This document shows positions 17,646 through 26,838 of a stretch of 64,000 bases of DNA, piece by piece. The first letter of the stretch is position 1; each line of letters starts with the position of its first letter. The DNA lies in assembly GCA_029907205.1 (NCBI GenBank), contig JARYMI010000004.1, positions 1-64,000 of the forward strand, given 5' to 3'. The position numbers and the translations under genes are program-made. This DNA comes from Clostridiales bacterium (lineage in GTDB: Bacteria; Acidobacteriota; Aminicenantia; Aminicenantales; UBA8522). The notes beneath the pieces are model-generated. The model was not told the DNA's origin, ran no database searches, and was given only the letters and a program-made list of their open reading frames with translations.

Positions 17646-18208
17646 TTGAAAATTTCTTTTTCCAGCGCCCTCTCTCTCTTCGTCAGAATCTCGAAATCTT
17701 TCTCCATGAGCCTCGTCTTTGTCTTGAGCGTCTCTTCTTCTATCTTCAGCTTGCTCATCTCGACAACAATGTTGTGAACAAGATGGTGAAGGAGCTTCGT
17801 GTATTCCCGGTTCCGGTTGTTCTTTTCGATTTCCTCATGGAGCATGGAAACAAGAGCATCCAGCCTCTTGTTCGTGTTATGGAGGCTAAGGAGGGTTTGA
17901 CGCTGCTCTTCGTAAACGGGAAGGATGACAAGCTTAATGAGAGGCGCAAAGGGGCTCATGATTCTGAGCAAGAGGCGCTTCATCCCGGTCCGCCGGCCGG
18001 CCTGTTCGGAAAGAGAATCCGTCTCGGCAGCCTGAGGAGTGCCAGAAGCGGTGCCGGGCGACTCCGTCAGAGTCTCGTCGGTTTCCCGGCCGACTTCTTG
18101 GGCGACTTTACTCTTGATCGCCTCCATGATCCGGCCCACGTCGATGTTGTCGTAATCGATCTCGATGGGAAGGTTATTTCCGGGAGCCGCGTCGTTGTTT
18201 GGGCTCAT
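17642..18208 (-). CDS. Coiled-coil protein of the glycosyltransferase operon, function unknown
   Basis: This predicted 188-residue protein starts at the ATG at 18208, preceded by GGAGGATGCC. An alternative ATG at 18244 would add 12 residues and overlap the upstream stop. It has a disordered, acidic N-terminal part (about 1-80), a short basic/hydrophobic segment (KRLLLRIMSPFAPLIKLVILPVY) that could lie on or in the membrane, and a C-terminal coiled coil of about 85 residues. It may scaffold the glycosyltransferases at the membrane; that is inference from position only. Confidence 0.65.
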   Translation of the reverse strand: MSPNNDAAPGNNLPIEIDYDNIDVGRIMEAIKSKVAQEVGRETDETLTESPGTASGTPQAAETDSLSEQAGRRTGMKRLLLRIMSPFAPLIKLVILPVYEEQRQTLLSLHNTNKRLDALVSMLHEEIEKNNRNREYTKLLHHLVHNIVVEMSKLKIEEETLKTKTRLMEKDFEILTKRERALEKEIFK

Positions 18209-18240
18209 GGCATCCTCCTTCGACGGCTCTTCCGCCACCC

Positions 18241-18468
18241 TCAACCCGGACCGACTTTTTCCGGCTTTCGGAAAAGATGGTTTTCGTAGACGTCCTGGAC
18301 ATCCTGAATGTCGGGCAGGGGCTTCAGCCTCATCTCCTCGATTTCCTTGATTTCCCGGGGAGTGAGGAGGCTAGCCTTTATTCTCTCGGCAATTCGCTTC
18401 TCCAGTTCCTGCGCTAGTTTCTTCCGTTCCTCCTCGGTCAGACTTTTGGCTTCAAAAAATTCGGCCAT
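18241..18468 (-). CDS. Small protein of unknown function, first gene of the glycosyltransferase operon
   Basis: This 75-residue protein is mostly helical and charged, with an EEERKKLAQELEKRIAERIK stretch followed by TPREIKEIEEMR and a short acidic tail. A clear AGGAGG ribosome binding site precedes the ATG. Its stop overlaps the longer start of the next gene by 4 bp. No family is recognised. Confidence 0.6.
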   Translation of the reverse strand: MAEFFEAKSLTEEERKKLAQELEKRIAERIKASLLTPREIKEIEEMRLKPLPDIQDVQDVYENHLFRKPEKVGPG

Positions 18469-18572
18469 GGAAAAGCCTCCTTTTTCAGGTCGAAGGATAT
18501 TTTAATCGAATTGCCGCGCACATTCAACCTGTATCTGAGAACGGGAAGCATCTTCGTTGACATCAATCAATT

Positions 18573-18694
18573 GGGTGCAGGAGGCTGCCCTCGGCCCCCC
18601 CGCCCCAGGGAACCAGTCCCGTCGGTTCCCCCCGTCGGAGAACCCGACGGGTCCCCCCTCCGCTACGGGGGCTTCAGGCCAGCCTCCTGCACCC
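18573..18694. repeat. 122-bp GC-rich nested palindrome in a divergent intergenic region
   Basis: The outer arms GGGTGCAGGAGGCTG (18573-18587) and CAGCCTCCTGCACCC (18680-18694) are a perfect 15-bp inverted repeat. Inside, CCCGTCGGTTC (18618-18628) pairs with GAACCCGACGGG (18640-18651), with one bulged base. The element sits in the 343-bp gap between the divergent genes at 18468 and 18812. It shares the 13-mer ACCCGACGGGTCC and GGGTGCAGG with the hairpin at 32394-32446, so it may belong to a dispersed repeat family. Confidence 0.6.
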
Positions 18695-18811
18695 CTCATA
18701 GAGATCACAAGCTTGGGATGCTTCGTTGCGACGGTTCTCCTTGAGCGTTGGTACACTGGATTGAAAAGAAGGGCGGGCTGTGTTAAATAGGGAGCACAAA
18801 GGAATAAAAAG

Positions 18812-19285
18812 ATGGACGAATGGAGGAAAAGAGTCCGGGTCGGAGTCATCGGCGGCAACAGGCCTGAGAAGCGGCATCTCGATATGGCCAGGAAGGTGGG
18901 CGAATGTGTGGCCAGGGCGGGAGCCATTCTCGTCTGCGGCGGGCTCGCGGGTGTGATGGAGGCGGCGGCTTCGGCCGCCAAGAAGGCTGGCGGACTGACA
19001 ATTGGCATTATCCCGGGCAGCGTTCCCGGAGAAGCTAATCCTTACATCGACATCCCCATCGCTACAGGAATGGGATACGCCCGGAATTGTCTCGTGGCCA
19101 TGAATTCTGATGTCCTCATCGCCATCGACGGCGAATACGGAACCCTGACCGAGATCTCTTACGGCAACATCTACGGAAAAAGAGTCATTGGCCTGGACAC
19201 CTGGGAGATCAAGGGCGTGGTCATGGCCTCATCGCCCGAGGAAGCGGTGGCGCTTGCGCTCCAGAAAGGCGCGCCGGGGGATTGA
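18812..19285 (+). CDS. LOG-like Rossmann protein (TIGR00725 type)
   Basis: This 157-residue protein has a compact Rossmann fold with VGVIGGNRPEKRH near the start, a CGGLAGVMEAAASAAKKAGG motif near 42-61, a GIIPGSVPGEANPY motif and a GEYGTLTEISYGN motif. These match the TIGR00725 group of the LOG/lysine decarboxylase-like superfamily. LOG enzymes hydrolyse nucleoside 5'-monophosphates with a PGGxGTxxE site. Here that position reads DGEYGTLTE, so activity is uncertain. A weak promoter, TTGAAA (18761-18766) and TTAAAT (18783-18788), lies upstream. Confidence 0.8.
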   Translation: MDEWRKRVRVGVIGGNRPEKRHLDMARKVGECVARAGAILVCGGLAGVMEAAASAAKKAGGLTIGIIPGSVPGEANPYIDIPIATGMGYARNCLVAMNSDVLIAIDGEYGTLTEISYGNIYGKRVIGLDTWEIKGVVMASSPEEAVALALQKGAPGD

Positions 19286-19313
19286 TTCGATATTAAAGCT
19301 TATCATTAATAAT

Positions 19314-19341
19314 TTGAGTTAAACTATAGAAACGATAGAAT
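19314..19341 (+). promoter_or_regulatory. Possible promoter of truA
   Basis: TTGAGT (19314-19319) and TAGAAT (19336-19341) are 16 bp apart in an AT-rich 80-bp gap just upstream of truA. Confidence 0.35.
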
Positions 19342-19365
19342 AAATAAGGCATAAATCAAGTCTTC

Positions 19366-20100
19366 ATGGCTGAGAAAAACTATAAGCTGACCGTAAGTTA
19401 CGATGGGACCGACTTTTCGGGCTGGCAGAGGCAGCCCGGGAAAAGGACGGTCCAGGGAACGATCGAGGAAGCGCTCGCCAACATCTGCGGAAAAAAGACT
19501 TCAGTTATTGGCGCAGGAAGGACCGATGCCGGCGTCCACGCCCGCGGTCAGGTGGCGAATTTCAAAGCCGATCTTCGCTTAGAAAAGGATGAGCTGTTGC
19601 GAGCCCTCAACGCCCTCCTCCCGGATGATGTCCGTATTCTCTCCATCCAGAAAGTCCCGGCCGGGTTCAACGCCCGGAAAATGGCCAGCGCTAAAGTTTA
19701 TCAATACCGGATTTGGAACTCGCGCCGGATCAGCCCTTTTGTTTTCCGTTACGTCCTCCATTGGCCCGGCCATCTGGACGTCGAGCAAATGGCCAAAGCG
19801 GCTAAGCTCTTCCTCCGCCGGGACGATTTCACCGCCTTCTCCTCAAACTGCCTTCTCCATCCTGTCCGGGAAGTCTATCGCTCGGAAATCAAAAAAAAGC
19901 AAAATGAAATCATCTACACGATCGAAGCGAACGGTTTCTTGCGATACATGGTGCGGACGATCGTCGGCACCCTGCTCGAAGTTGGAAGGGGCAAAATGAC
20001 ACCCCTCCAAGTCGAGGAGGCCTTCCGAAAAAAAGACCGCGCCCTGGCCGGCCCCACGGCTCCGGCCAAAGGCCTCTGCCTCATTAAAATCAACTATTAA
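19366..20100 (+). CDS. truA: tRNA pseudouridine(38-40) synthase TruA
   Basis: This 244-residue enzyme has the family's usual length and motifs: an N-terminal VSYDGTDFSGWQRQPG and the catalytic GAGRTDAGVHARGQ with Asp54 as the nucleophile. The C-terminal half has DFTAFSSN and an FLRYMVRTIVGTLLEVGRG stretch. It isomerises uridines 38, 39 and 40 in the anticodon stem-loop of tRNAs. It is intact and follows the LOG-like gene by 80 bp. Confidence 0.96.
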   Translation: MAEKNYKLTVSYDGTDFSGWQRQPGKRTVQGTIEEALANICGKKTSVIGAGRTDAGVHARGQVANFKADLRLEKDELLRALNALLPDDVRILSIQKVPAGFNARKMASAKVYQYRIWNSRRISPFVFRYVLHWPGHLDVEQMAKAAKLFLRRDDFTAFSSNCLLHPVREVYRSEIKKKQNEIIYTIEANGFLRYMVRTIVGTLLEVGRGKMTPLQVEEAFRKKDRALAGPTAPAKGLCLIKINY

Positions 20101-20238
20101 GCTCTTCGGCTAATTCTGCGATGATTTTAGCTTCTTCCTATTTTCTTAACGCCAAGAGATCAGAATCGCCCGTCCCAAGATAAAACGGAAGCGCTTCTGT
20201 GCCCCTACCCGGATTTCATGAAGAAATTGAAAAAGGGA

Positions 20239-21453
20239 TCAATTCGCGAAATAGCCCAGGCGGTGCTGGACGGTGTACGAGGGTTTTTTCACCGTCACTT
20301 TGATGTTCTTGAATTTGTTATCCTTCTGATAATTTTTCGGGGAATAATACAGGAGATAGTGGACTGAAGCGTTTTCCACGGCGCTCTTGAAGCTGGACGC
20401 AGGATTCTGAGAGGTATCAACGAAGCCGCCTGTGGCGTGAGTTATCTGTGAGAAGGCTTCGAAGATGTCCTCGGACTGCTCGCGCAAGACGACTCCAGAA
20501 ACATATTCCGGAACCTTGTTCATGAAGATAAAATTGAAATTGATGGAAGCGTCTGCGAAAGCTTTCTTCAGAAGTTCCACGTTGACTGAGAGGTCTCGCG
20601 TATATAATTGGAAGAGGTCCTGGAGGCCGCTCATAATGGCAGGGTTTTCCTGGTACAGGCTCCGAAGGTTGTTCAGCACAACCGGAGAAATCTCCGGCCT
20701 AAATTCCCTCTGGTAGATTAGAAAGACTTGCTTCTGCCCTTCAATTCTCTTCAGGGCGTGAGCGAAGCGGATGATTTTCCTCTCGTCCATGAGCCTCTGC
20801 TCCTCCATTTTTGTGACTGTCTCCCTGTACCGGTTAAGCGAGTTTTCGAGGCCCATCGAGCTTGCCGAGAAATCTCCTTCCATGTCGGCCATCAAACTCG
20901 TCCCTGAGAGGCTGGAAACGATTCTTTTTAAGTCCCTGAAAAGGCTGTTGTATTCGGTGCTCCCGGTCTTGATGTCTTTTTTTAACAGGCTGTTCATCTC
21001 CTCGGCCAGCGTCTTTTTGGTCTTGGAGGCCAAGGCCTGAGGAGAGAGAGAATAATTTTTCATCGGCGTCTGGATGGCCAGGGTATCGCCTGCAATCAGC
21101 ACCTGCTGGAAAAGATGGTCGATCATCTCAGCCAGCTTGGGATTATAATCAGTCATTTGAAAAAGCAGGTGGAAATTCCGGGTGGTTCGGGGCATGAAAT
21201 CCTGGTCCCCTTCTTTTCTCTCCACCATTCCGTTCCGCACAAGATAGAGGGCCTCGATTTTCTGAGGAACGCCATCCTCAAAAAGCTCGAATTCCTCGGC
21301 GGTCAGGTTGTCGATGAAATTCCTGTCTTCCAGGACTCTAACGGGGACGATGATGTTGGTCACCGTGACCTCCGCTTGATCCTGACCTGGCGATGGAGAG
21401 ACGAGCAAAGACAAGAAGCAAAAGATGAAGCATACAAGAGAGGATTTTTTCAT
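20239..21453 (-). CDS. Secreted VWFA-related acidobacterial protein, copy 2
   Basis: This 404-residue exported protein (signal peptide about 1-24) matches the VWFA-related acidobacterial domain family: an N-terminal VTNIIVPVRVLEDRNFIDNL strand pair, then LTAEEFELFEDGVPQKIEAL, and a C-terminal YLLYYSPKN motif. The MIDAS Asp/Ser residues of true VWA domains are not evident, as is common in this group. I chose the ATG at 21453 because AGAGG precedes it and it begins the signal peptide cleanly. It is a paralogue of the gene immediately upstream (21528-22778). Its function is unknown. Confidence 0.85.
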   Translation of the reverse strand: MKKSSLVCFIFCFLSLLVSPSPGQDQAEVTVTNIIVPVRVLEDRNFIDNLTAEEFELFEDGVPQKIEALYLVRNGMVERKEGDQDFMPRTTRNFHLLFQMTDYNPKLAEMIDHLFQQVLIAGDTLAIQTPMKNYSLSPQALASKTKKTLAEEMNSLLKKDIKTGSTEYNSLFRDLKRIVSSLSGTSLMADMEGDFSASSMGLENSLNRYRETVTKMEEQRLMDERKIIRFAHALKRIEGQKQVFLIYQREFRPEISPVVLNNLRSLYQENPAIMSGLQDLFQLYTRDLSVNVELLKKAFADASINFNFIFMNKVPEYVSGVVLREQSEDIFEAFSQITHATGGFVDTSQNPASSFKSAVENASVHYLLYYSPKNYQKDNKFKNIKVTVKKPSYTVQHRLGYFAN

Positions 21454-21527
21454 CTGTTTACCTCTTAGCATTTTCTCTTTTTCCCTTTTATATTAATACG
21501 ACGCAGCCGACAGAAGCGTTTCTCCAC

Positions 21528-22778
21528 CTAACGAAGAAAATAGCCTGTCCGGTGGAGAACGCGGAAGTCCCCCCTTTTTACTCGCACAACGATGTTGCGA
21601 AAATTCCTATCTGGGTCTCCGATAGTGGAGGGAGAGTAATAAAGAAGATAATAGTTCTCCGCCGCTTCCAGGGCGCTACGGAACATCGCTGCCGGATTAG
21701 AGGAGCTTTCAAAATAACCGCCAGTTGCCCGGACGATTTCACGAAAAGCGTTGAAAATGTCCTCTGACCGCTCTTCGAAATAGACCCCTGGAACGTCTGG
21801 CCTTGGCGTTGTGATGAAAAGGAAGTGGATGGCCGTCGAGGCGTCGGCATAAGCGCGCTTGACTCTCTCGACATCAACGTTCATCTCGCGTTCGCGCATC
21901 TTAGGCACGCCGGTGATAGCCTGATAGATATAGGGGTTTTCCTGGAAAAGCGCGGAATGCTGGAGGACGATCTCTGGCTCGACCTGGGGGATGTACTCCC
22001 TCTGATAAAAAAGAAAGACCACTTTCTGCCCGTCCTCTCGGGAAAGCTGGTTGGCGAAGTCAAGCATCTTCATCTGGCTGATGGCCCGCAACGTGTCGAG
22101 CTTTCCGAGGAGGGTTCCGTAGAAAACGAGTTTCTCCTCGAGTGACATTCCATAGAGAGTCGAGGGCGAAGTCCCGCTCAGCTCTAAGACTTCCACGGCG
22201 GTAGTCGAGCCGCCGCTCATCAGGCTTGCCGATAGGGACTTGGCCACCTCTGTCAAGTTGCTCACAATGTCCCTAAACTGAGCATTTCCGTCCTGGCAGT
22301 CCTTCCTCACTAACCCATTGAGCTCTTTGGCGATCTCGCCGCGGGTTTTTGCCTGAAGGGCCAGATCCTTGAGCCGATAGGTCTTCACGGGCGTAACGAC
22401 GACGAGATTGTCGCCCGGGATGAGGACATTTTGGCAGAAGTGCTCCACCGCCTCTTCAATCTTGGGGATGTAATCCGTGATTTCGAAAAAGAGGTAAAAA
22501 TGGCGGGAAGTCTCAGGCATGTATTTTTTCTTCTCCTCCCGTCTCTGGATCATCTTTTTGTTGACAAGATAACAGGCTTCGATTTTTTGGGGAATTCCAT
22601 CTTCCAAAATCTCGAAGTCGTCGATGGTCAAGTCGTCGATAAACGTCGCACCTTTGAAGACCCGGACTGGGACCTCCACATTGATAACCAGGGATTGCTC
22701 GATGAACGATTGCTGAGGAACGCCGGGCCAAACTCCTACCTGGAAAAAGAGGAGACAAATAACCCAAGCATTGCCCAT
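21528..22778 (-). CDS. Secreted VWFA-related acidobacterial protein, copy 1
   Basis: This 416-residue exported protein (signal peptide about 1-22) has the same layout as the next gene: VEVPVRVFKGATFIDDLTID, DFEILEDGIPQKIEACY, and a C-terminal YYLLYYSPS motif. The two are tandem paralogues. The start has an AAGGAG site 8 bp upstream. A consensus sigma-54 promoter lies about 100 bp upstream (22878-22893), suggesting activator-dependent expression of the pair. The family is expanded in Acidobacteriota-related genomes; its role is not established. Confidence 0.87.
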   Translation of the reverse strand: MGNAWVICLLFFQVGVWPGVPQQSFIEQSLVINVEVPVRVFKGATFIDDLTIDDFEILEDGIPQKIEACYLVNKKMIQRREEKKKYMPETSRHFYLFFEITDYIPKIEEAVEHFCQNVLIPGDNLVVVTPVKTYRLKDLALQAKTRGEIAKELNGLVRKDCQDGNAQFRDIVSNLTEVAKSLSASLMSGGSTTAVEVLELSGTSPSTLYGMSLEEKLVFYGTLLGKLDTLRAISQMKMLDFANQLSREDGQKVVFLFYQREYIPQVEPEIVLQHSALFQENPYIYQAITGVPKMREREMNVDVERVKRAYADASTAIHFLFITTPRPDVPGVYFEERSEDIFNAFREIVRATGGYFESSSNPAAMFRSALEAAENYYLLYYSPSTIGDPDRNFRNIVVRVKRGDFRVLHRTGYFLR

Positions 22779-22877
22779 GACGGAACTCCTTATCGTCTAT
22801 GCATGAAAAGAAGTCTCTCCCCAAACGGAGCAATTCTTCCGCTTTGCTATTTTATGATATCACTCTTTTTATTTAAC

Positions 22878-22893
22878 AGCAAGTTCCGTGCCA
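22878..22893 (-). promoter_or_regulatory. Sigma-54 (-24/-12) promoter upstream of the VWFA pair
   Basis: The minus strand reads TGGCACG, 4 nt, TTGCT (22893 down to 22878), a full match to the RpoN consensus. An overlapping sigma-70-like reading, TTGCTG with TATCAT 17 bp on, is also possible. The rest of 22779-23095 holds only the opposite-facing promoter at 23021-23050. Confidence 0.6.
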
Positions 22894-23020
22894 AAACTGC
22901 GGAATCATGAGAAGTAAAGACGATGACAGGAAGAGACGAAAGGACAGCAGGAATTGCTCGTGGCCGGCTAAATACAGCGATACAAAGGAAATCTCCTGGG
23001 ATAAGTCGAGCTTTTCGGCC

Positions 23021-23050
23021 TTGACATCTCTTTGAGGCACAAGTTATATT
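23021..23050 (+). promoter_or_regulatory. Sigma-70 promoter of the gene starting at 23096
   Basis: TTGACA (23021-23026) and TATATT (23045-23050) are 18 bp apart. The predicted transcript starts about 40 nt before the ATG at 23096, which has an AAGGAG site. This fixes the true translation start upstream of the in-frame TGA. Confidence 0.65.
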
Positions 23051-23095
23051 TGCTCGCGACGGTTGGGTTGGCAAATCGTATAAAGGAGTTTCCCC

Positions 23096-24976
23096 ATGTC
23101 AGCACGACGCGCGTTTAGCCTTTCCCGCCTTACGGCAATTCTTTTTTTGTGCCCGGTCTTGCTGTCTTTAGCCCCCAAAGATTGGGATGCGGAATACCAC
23201 AGACTCAACCTTTGAGTTGAACAAAACTACTCCGAGCCGCGAGGAGATCCAGGCCAATTAGAGCCTTATCTCCGCTGGATGGAAATTAAGGCTAAAGACA
23301 GAAACGAAGTTAGAGCTCTGCTCGAAGAAGCCAAGGCTCTCAGCCAAAAAAATCCCGATGACGAACTGCTCAAGGTGTGGGTCAATAAGTTTTCAGATTT
23401 GCTCAACATGGCTCAGGCTTCGGGCGAAAACACGGTCAACGGCGCGGTTCTGCGCTTCATGCGCATCAGGGACCCAAAATTCCCCAAAGCGACCAACTGG
23501 CAAGAGGTCATCTGGAAGCTCCAATACTACGGGCATGAAATTCTCCTCAAAGCCGAAGAGACAGGGTTTGTTACTCCTAATATCAGGCAAGCTGCCCAGT
23601 GCATGATCAACTTCAGTATCAGAGATGTGGAAGGGAACCCTCAGGGGTTTGGCGTCTATGAAGGACGGGAAGGAACATTTAATATTCCGCCGGCCCGCGA
23701 CTTTGACGTCGATTGTGAGCCGAGGAGTTCTTTTTCTTACGCATCAAAAGGAGAGCCTAGCAAGCCCACCGACCTCGGGCTCGACTGGATCAACCAGGTT
23801 CGGGTCGAAGCTCGCTGGTGGCAATTAGGTTCCGAAGAAAACGACGCGACTGAGCTCATGGAGGAATTCTACGAAGACTCGATGTGTAAGGTGCCCCCCA
23901 ACGATTGCGGCCAGGGGCATCGCCATTACCGCCAGCTGGCTGGACAATACAACCTCCCCCGGGCTATCAAGTATAACGAAGGCTTCTACGCGACGATCTA
24001 CGGCAAGGTCGAAATCGTTTCTTCCTCCGGGCGCAAGCCCGCCAAAGGAGCCCGGGTTACCGTGAAAAGCCCGCTCGATGGGGAGAGCTGGACGGGCGAT
24101 ACAGACGCCGAAGGAAGATACGAAATCAACGAGGTTTTATTGCATAAAGAATGCCAGCCCTATGAAATAAGGGCCCAGCATGGACAGGATGAAACCTGGG
24201 ATATGTTTGAGGGACCTCTCGAAAAGCCCGACCCGTCCTATCGCTACGAAAAAAACCTGGAAATCGGCAAAGGAGATGTTTTAGGCCGTGTCTCAGTTTC
24301 TTTTGACTGGGCCGGCGAAGATTCTTCTCGTCGAACGAGAGGCAGAGCATCTTTCGATATTGTCGGGACATGGAAGTATAAACCTGAAGAATCAACCGGT
24401 CATATTGAGTCTTACCGACCCGAGCCTCTAAAGGTTAATTATTCCTATTGGGAACGAGTTGAAGATGTTCACCCAGAACAGGATTGCCCGGCCTTGGAAT
24501 GGGAGCTAAAAGGGAGCGGCCGATTGTCGCTTCCTTTACACCCTCTGTATGACATTTTCCACCCTATGGGGAGGCTAATCGTTTATAGCGATATTCCAGT
24601 TCTTGGGTCGACCTACGAAGCGGGTTCCGTGGGCACGTGGGAAAAAAAGATAACAATCCAAGGGAAGGAGCGGACTGGTGATTATAACCCCGAATGCAAA
24701 GCTTATGTCCCTAAGACAAGGGAAATAACGGTGGGCATGTTTATCATCAGGGCTCCTTTAGGCCCTAAAGGAGAGATGAGCGGCACTGAATCATGGGCAC
24801 ATTGCGGATACGGCGGCGGATACGGATGGGACGATGTTGCGGTCACTATCAACCATTTCCCCGGACTTCTCGGCGAAAATAAGGATCCCTATGACCCCCC
24901 GATGATTAAAGAAGATTGCGGCACCGGGACAACAAACATCAAGGCCCAATGGAATTTTAAGAAAATAAAGAAATAG
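23096..24976 (+). pseudogene. Large secreted protein with a carboxypeptidase-regulatory-like domain, interrupted by an in-frame TGA
   Basis: Translation should start at 23096: there is a promoter, an AAGGAG site, and a signal peptide MSARRAFSLSRLTAILFLCP. After 39 codons a TGA (23213-23215) interrupts the frame, which then stays open without any shift to 24976; the full length would be 626 residues. The downstream part contains a Cys-bearing N-terminal region, a carboxypeptidase-regulatory-like beta-sandwich near residues 240-330 (ARVTVKSPLDGE...TDAEGRYEIN) and a beta-rich C-terminus of unknown function. A downstream ATG at 23279 exists but lacks a ribosome binding site and would lose the signal peptide. 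Options are a nonsense mutation, a sequence error or read-through. Confidence 0.75.
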
Positions 24977-24994
24977 AAAGTCGAATCTGTTCAT

Positions 24995-25023
24995 TTGACA
25001 GAGGCCGTGCGGCCTTGTATAAA
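24995..25023 (+). promoter_or_regulatory. Strong sigma-70 promoter of the C69 peptidase gene
   Basis: TTGACA (24995-25000) and TATAAA (25018-25023) are exactly 17 bp apart. The spacer contains a small dyad, AGGCC (25002-25006) with GGCCT (25011-25015), which could be an operator. Confidence 0.7.
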
Positions 25024-25055
25024 TAACACTCACAACCATAAAAAAGGAGGAACAA

Positions 25056-26816
25056 GTGAGAAGGAAGAAATTTTACTGGTTAGGATTGGTAATTTTTGTC
25101 GCTCTTACCCTTGCTGGAGTTGCTCGTGTCCCACTGGCGGAGAGTGAAGACTGCGCCGCTTGCTTGAGCCAGCCCCTTTCCGACGCCTGCACGGTCATCA
25201 TGGTCGGAAAGAACGCCTCCGTCGACGGCTCGGTCATGACCACTCACACCTGCGACTGCGGGCTGTGCGACTGGACGTTCCGCTACGTGCCGGCAGCCGA
25301 CCATGCGGCCGGTGCGACACGCAAAATCTACCACATCGACCAGTTCCGGACCTGGCCGCCCGATACCGGCCTGAAATGGGAACGGTACAAGGATGACTTT
25401 ACCGGTCTCGAGGTTCCCGAGGTCGCTCACACCTTCGGTTACATCCAGGGCGCCTTCGGGTACATGAACGACATGCAGGTGGCCATCGGCGAGTCCACCA
25501 TCGGCTGCTTGAAAAAAATGGAGAACCCAACGCCCTCAGCCAAGTTCGACATCACCATGCTCACCCTGATCGCCATGGAGAGAGCTAAAACGGCCAGGGA
25601 GGCCATCAAGGTCATGGGCGAGATGGGCGAAAAATACGGCTATGGGTTTACTGACACGGGAGAGATGCTGGCCGTGGCCGACCCCAACGAAGTCTGGGTT
25701 TTCGAGATCATGCCGGTCGGCCCGCTGTGGACGCCGGAGAGCGGCAAGCCCGGCGCTGTCTGGTGCGCCCAGCGCGTGCCCGATGACCATGTCAGCGTCT
25801 GCCCGAACGAATCCCGGATCGGCGAGATTGACCTCAAGAACAAAGATTATTTCATGGCTTCGGCAAACGTCATCCAGTTTGCCATCGACCAGAAGCTCTA
25901 CGACCCCAAGAGCGGCAAACCCTTCAACTGGAAAAGAGCTTACTCCCCGAACGAAGTCAGCGCTGTCTCTTCGAACGGCTCGCGAGTCCGGCTGTGGCGC
26001 TTCTTCGATCTTGTCGCCCCAAGCCAGAAATTCAGCCCCGAAACACCGAATATGGACCTTCCCTTCTCCATCAAGCCGGAAAAAAAGCTATCGGTTTATG
26101 ATGTGATGATGATGACGAGGGACAAGTGCGAGGGAACAATCTTTGACCCTGCTCGGGGGCTTCAAGGAGGGCCTTTCGCCAACCCGAATTTCCTCCCCTA
26201 CGGGTTTGAGCTTGAGGGGAAAAGATACAACACTTCGCGCGTCATCGGCGTCAACCGGGCCGAATACGTCACTGTAACACAATGCCGCGCCTGGCTCCCC
26301 AACCCAGTCGGCGGGATTGTCTGGCTCGCCTGGGGGGCCCAGGACACGTCCTGCTTCATGCCTTTCTACATCGGCGTCACAGAAATCCCCCGCTCCTTCG
26401 AAATCGGCGACCACTGGGTTTTCAGCCGGGATTCAGCCCGCTGGGCTTTCGATTACGTCGATTTCCATACCCAGGTTCTTTATTCCTATGCCATCCAGGA
26501 TGTTCGCGAGGCCCAGGCAAAATGGGAAAAATCAGCGGCCGACAAAACGCCGGCTATTGACGAGTGGGCGACAAAACTTCACCAGAAGGACCCTGCCGAA
26601 GCCCGGCAATTCTTGACTGAATATTGCCTCAATAACGCGACCAACGTGATCAACGCCTGGTGGAATCTTGGGGATCAACTCCTCGTCAAATACAACCACC
26701 TCTGGATATATGACACGAAAACAAGAAAAAGAAACCCGCTTAGATTCCCCGATTGGTACCTCAAGCTGTTGGTTGAAACCAACAAACTCACGCCCCAACC
26801 GCAAGAGAAAAAATAG
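25056..26816 (+). CDS. Exported C69-family dipeptidase
   Basis: This 586-residue protein starts at a GTG with a perfect AAGGAGG site. It has a hydrophobic signal segment (about 6-28), then the C69/U34 dipeptidase domain. Cys45, in SDACTVIMVGKNASVDGS, is the likely N-terminal nucleophile exposed after autoprocessing, as in PepD-type enzymes. The family motifs FGYIQGAFGYMNDMQVAIGEST and EVWVFEIMPVGPLW are present. The Cys-rich CDCGLCDW insert after the nucleophile is unusual and could bind a metal or form disulphides. It presumably hydrolyses dipeptides in the periplasm. Confidence 0.88.
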   Translation: MRRKKFYWLGLVIFVALTLAGVARVPLAESEDCAACLSQPLSDACTVIMVGKNASVDGSVMTTHTCDCGLCDWTFRYVPAADHAAGATRKIYHIDQFRTWPPDTGLKWERYKDDFTGLEVPEVAHTFGYIQGAFGYMNDMQVAIGESTIGCLKKMENPTPSAKFDITMLTLIAMERAKTAREAIKVMGEMGEKYGYGFTDTGEMLAVADPNEVWVFEIMPVGPLWTPESGKPGAVWCAQRVPDDHVSVCPNESRIGEIDLKNKDYFMASANVIQFAIDQKLYDPKSGKPFNWKRAYSPNEVSAVSSNGSRVRLWRFFDLVAPSQKFSPETPNMDLPFSIKPEKKLSVYDVMMMTRDKCEGTIFDPARGLQGGPFANPNFLPYGFELEGKRYNTSRVIGVNRAEYVTVTQCRAWLPNPVGGIVWLAWGAQDTSCFMPFYIGVTEIPRSFEIGDHWVFSRDSARWAFDYVDFHTQVLYSYAIQDVREAQAKWEKSAADKTPAIDEWATKLHQKDPAEARQFLTEYCLNNATNVINAWWNLGDQLLVKYNHLWIYDTKTRKRNPLRFPDWYLKLLVETNKLTPQPQEKK

Positions 26817-26838
26817 GCGGCGAGAACGATTATTCGTT

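Noticed and set aside
23213-23215. TGA read as selenocysteine
   Set aside because: The site follows a signal peptide, has no redox motif, and I see no reason to place a selenocysteine there; a mutation or error is simpler.
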